A stretch of 64,000 bases of DNA, taken from the NCBI GenBank assembly GCA_963678705.1, contig OY783221.1, forward strand, positions 6,386,001 through 6,450,000, given 5' to 3'. This DNA is from Panorpa germanica. Its lineage: Eukaryota; Arthropoda; Insecta; Mecoptera; Panorpidae. The notes below the pieces were generated by a model. The model did not search any database, had not been told where the DNA came from, and saw nothing but the letters and a program-made list of their open reading frames with translations. This document shows positions 60,924 through 64,000 of this stretch, piece after piece (the stretch's first letter is position 1; each line of letters opens with the position of its first letter). The position numbers were made by a program, and so were the translations under genes.

Positions 60924-61235
60924 GAAATTGATTGTTCCTTGAAATAGTTGTAAATAATATTTGATATTTTAATATATAAATACATATAGCAGAGATTTAT
61001 GAGCTGTAAGGTTGGTAACCTTACACATGGATTGTGATGTCACATGCACTTGGAATGTGTACAACGTTGAATCCCTTTAATAATTAAAGAGACAAAATGA
61101 CTTTTTTAATTGTTAATATCTCTTAACATATAAGGAGTTATTAAAAAATAATTGAACATTTGAGGTTCTAGTAACCCACTTTATCAATATATAGTACACT
61201 TTTATAGAAATTAAGACATAGGACACAAGCCCATT
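60924..61235 (+). mobile_element. MITE family GGGCTTGTGTCCT, copy E (5'-truncated)
   Basis: Carries the right half of the element, from TTGTTCCTTGAAATAG equivalents through the hairpin and the right TIR GGACACAAGCCCATT. The left half is replaced abruptly by a fragment of a different element, the TATAGTTCAAATTACGA family. Confidence 0.85.
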
Positions 61236-61644
61236 ACTAGGTATATGTTTAACAAAACAACTTTCTTTATCATAGAAAACTGAATATTATTATATTAATA
61301 ACATTCAAGGACAACAATTGCGTAAGCGTCAATTCAAATAAATATACAGAAGCACATATTCAAATAAATATACTTAGCATATATACAGTCACAATAAATC
61401 ATTTCTGAAAAATATTTTTGCAAACCCAGTCATGTTTTATGTTGAAATTGTTGAATTGTAAATTAAGTTTAAAATAAGAACATACAACGATCTTTCTTTG
61501 GTAAAAGCATGGGCAATGACTTCTTTCAGAGCTGTCACTTTTTGAGATTGCGAATCACTATATATATATAATTGGTGCTCCAGTTTCCTAAAATATATAT
61601 AAATTTATTTTATTTAACGTCGCATTTTATGTCGTACATAATAC

Positions 61645-61812
61645 GCATTGAAACACTGACTATTGTGTCTTTGGGTTCATTCCCTGGATCAGAGTTTTAT
61701 TTTCTGGGTTTGATTGATATCAATTTACAAAACGAAACAAAATAGCTAACATAGTAGGTAGTAGGACTTAGCTTCGTAAATAGACCAACGTTAGATAAAT
61801 TAAATAAAAAAA
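61645..61812 (+). mobile_element. tRNA-derived SINE copy, diverged
   Basis: Head GGGTTCATTCCCTGGATC, then TTTTCTGGGTTTGATTG. The tail is GTAGGTAGTAGGACTTAG then AATAGACCAACGTTAGAT and AAATTAAATAAAAAAAG. The central body is shortened and lacks the TATTAGGCAGCGGTGT motif. Confidence 0.68.
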
Positions 61813-62753
61813 GTATCCAATTTTTTCATCAATTTTAAGCTTCATTTTACTTTTTAGTGAATATAAAATATAAATATTTACGAGTACATTGTGTTAAATA
61901 TTTTTGTTCTTTTCTTATCTTACGTTACACATCAAAATTTAAGATAATTATAGTATGTTGTAGTAAATTGTCTCTCTCCCCTTCCCACCTCTTTTTAAAT
62001 TGTAACTTAAAGTTATAAATCATTTTGTAATTACATTCCTAAAAGTACTTCATCAAAATTTAAGTTATTTTTAGCAAATATTTATTAAGCAGGAAAAGAA
62101 AACGAAAAATAATTCGAATAATCAGTTAGTTTTAAATCCCAAAGTTTCCCAGAAATGTCTGCTGCTAATTATATTAATTATGAGCATTCGTATTTGTTTG
62201 TTCATTAAGACGGTGCTAATCCTCTCAAATCTGCAGGCTTCTGTATTATCATATAAAATGTTTTAAGCCAAGTTCCTTTGTTATATCACACGCGTTATTA
62301 TCTCTCCATGATAACACATAAAAGCAGCTACTACATTATAAATAAAAATAAATCCTTTATTGTTTTTGTGCAAATACATAGTTTTTGATGTTTTACAGTT
62401 TGATTTATGGACCAATTTTTAATATATGACAGAAATCTGTTCTAGGATTATGATAGAATTTATACTACTATTGATAAAGTTATTTATAGTTTGATTACTT
62501 TTATTTTAACCTAGTTTTACATTTATTACAAAAAAAAAGTTGGTATACTTCAAACATAATATGGTGACATCTGTATAGTAAAACCAGAATCAAAAAATAA
62601 CAAAACTGTGCTTGGTATCAGCGGTAAAAGTTTTTAATTGGTGCGAATTTACAATTTGTAATAAAAATATAAAATTTTGTTTATTTCCCATGCATCTAAA
62701 TACAAATTGTTTAATTTATGAGAGATTTGAGAGATTTATGCTTAAAAATATGA

Positions 62754-63249
62754 TATGGTTGAAGTTACGAGAGTTCGGCGGTGACTCATATTTAAAACAA
62801 GTTGTGGGGTATAAACTGCTGATATAACTAAAAAGCACTGACTCATTTATTTTTCTATAATGTATATAGAAACGAATAAGACAAAATTCTTTATCGTATT
62901 ATAAATTTATACCCCTCTTATAAACTCTTTTAAGTATAAGTCACCGCCGATCTATCTTGATTTTGACTATAGTGAATTTTTTGTGAGAAATACACAGTAC
63001 TAGGTTGCTATAATACTGACAAAAATTCATATATAGTCAAAATCACGATAGATCGGCGCCGACTTCTACTTAAATAAGGTTATAAGAGCGGTATAAATCT
63101 ATAATACGATAATGAATTTTATCTTATTCGTTTTTATATACATTATAGAAAAATAAGTGAGTTAGTGCTTTTTAGTTATATCGGCAGTTTATACCCCACA
63201 ACTTATTTTAAGTATGAGTCAATGCCGAACTCTCGTAATTTGAACTATA
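62754..63249. mobile_element. Foldback pair: two 218-bp MITE copies in inverted orientation around a 60-bp spacer
   Basis: 62754-62971 and 63032-63249 are reverse-complementary along their whole length with scattered mismatches. Each copy also has its own inverted ends: an outer TATAGTTCAAATTACGAG and an inner TATAGTCAAAATCACGAT, both continuing TTCGGC/TCGGCGG...GACTYATACTTAAA. The block could fold into a nearly 500-nt hairpin. Short frames across it are not genes. Confidence 0.8.
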
Positions 63250-63450
63250 GTATCAAATTGCGCAAATTTTATTTTTATAATTCATATAGCATGGTACTAT
63301 GTTTGCATAATAACTTTTACTGTGTTCCTCAAACTGTACATTATAGTAAAATGCATTGAAGATGAGAAGTATGGATTTCATTGTATCGTAGATTTAAGCA
63401 TGAATCAATCGATCTCTCATAAATTAAAGTATATGATTATAAAATTGTAC

Positions 63451-63534
63451 TAATTGTTTCTTTTCTTTTCCAGGTAAGTGCTGATGCATACTCCTTTTCA
63501 TCTCTTAAGTTCTCTTCATAAAATTTAAGGTAAT
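63451..63534 (+). promoter_or_regulatory. Candidate recursive splice site (ratchet point) 2
   Basis: The tract TTTCTTTTCTTTTCCAG ends at 63473 and is followed directly by GTAAGTG. A second donor, AAG|GTAATA, begins at 63530 and gives a 56-nt candidate recursive-splice exon (63474-63529). Same strand and same architecture as the site at 32.1 kb, about 31.4 kb away. I saw no equivalent fused site on the minus strand. Confidence 0.62.
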
Positions 63535-64000
63535 ATAATTTAAATGTTTCATAATGATAGTATAATAGTAGAGTTCCGATCATGATTTTCAACATTCAAT
63601 ATATTTAAAACAACCACTCAATTTGGAACACTTCAATGAAAGATGCATTAAAATTTCGGGCAATGTTTCGCGTGACACTTTGCCTCGCATAAAACACGTT
63701 ATACTCTTTATCGCTACTTTACTAATATACGATTTCCAGTCAGTGTTTTCGCTTTATTTAATTATCTATTTTCTTTATAAATTGCTACAAGCGCATTGTA
63801 TCATAAATTGTTCAATTTTCTCTCAGAAACGAGAACTTTTTTTGTGTTTATATATTTTTTTGGTGTAATAAATTTACCTTATATCGCGGTAGCTGTACGC
63901 TATGGTATACAATAGTGTGGGTGCGCAGGGGGGTATCGGTATACCGCTAACGACACATTTATCAATCCTATATAGAATATAGATACTGTTGCGGTATTCT
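63535..64000. other. Gene-free stretch at the window end
   Basis: AT-rich sequence after the second candidate ratchet site. The 81-codon frame at 63,623-63,868 is unrecognised. The final 130 bases are somewhat richer in G+C, with a GGTATCGGTATACC-type local repeat. Confidence 0.45.

Overview
The window is eukaryotic and almost certainly insect. It is visibly AT-rich, has many long (TA)n tracts, spliceosomal GT-AG introns, tRNA-like SINEs, Helitrons and several MITE families. Its one clear gene is a peritrophic-matrix-type chitin-binding protein of the kind found in insect guts. I cannot fix the order; the chitin-binding domains would fit Lepidoptera or another holometabolous group. No tRNA, rRNA, CRISPR array, viral insertion or prokaryotic gene was seen.

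Layout. Positions 1-49,270 are a gene desert of decayed unique sequence broken up by repeats. These include: a TIR family in inverted copies at 262-627 and 24,211-24,652; a roughly 620-bp MITE family (five copies plus a fragment, three of them in the 3-15 kb and 35 kb regions); at least eight copies of a tRNA-derived SINE; a Harbinger-like MITE and a CCCAGTAAAC-type MITE both inserted in the same SINE (8.6-9.6 kb); a TA-flanked mariner-type MITE (9,989-10,170); a 5'-truncated LINE with an 11-bp target duplication (18.0-18.4 kb); a short hAT-like MITE (22.0 kb); and a Helitron (44.8-45.1 kb). Positions 49,270-56,258 hold a three-exon gene on the minus strand. Positions 56,260-64,000 return to repeats: MITE, SINEs, an antisense Helitron, and a 496-bp palindrome made of two inverted MITE copies.

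The gene. A TATA box and initiator (56,251-56,258 and about 56,226) lead to a 7-nt coding first exon (ATGAAAG, 56,140-56,134), then exon 2 (55,214-55,000), an 88-bp intron, and one giant exon (54,911-49,356). The predicted protein has 1,925 residues: a signal peptide and 21 chitin-binding type-2 (CBM14) domains. Seventeen of these form two homogenised tandem arrays, and parts of the first array show two-unit (dimeric) near-identical duplications.

The desert. Two textbook recursive-splice (ratchet) sites lie on the plus strand at 32,104/32,105 and 63,473/63,474. Each is a long pyrimidine tract plus YAG|GTAAGT, followed 44-56 nt later by a plausible second donor. The simplest reading is that the window lies inside a very long intron of a plus-strand gene whose exons are outside the window, with the chitin-binding gene nested in it on the opposite strand. 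This is inference and is testable with RNA-seq.
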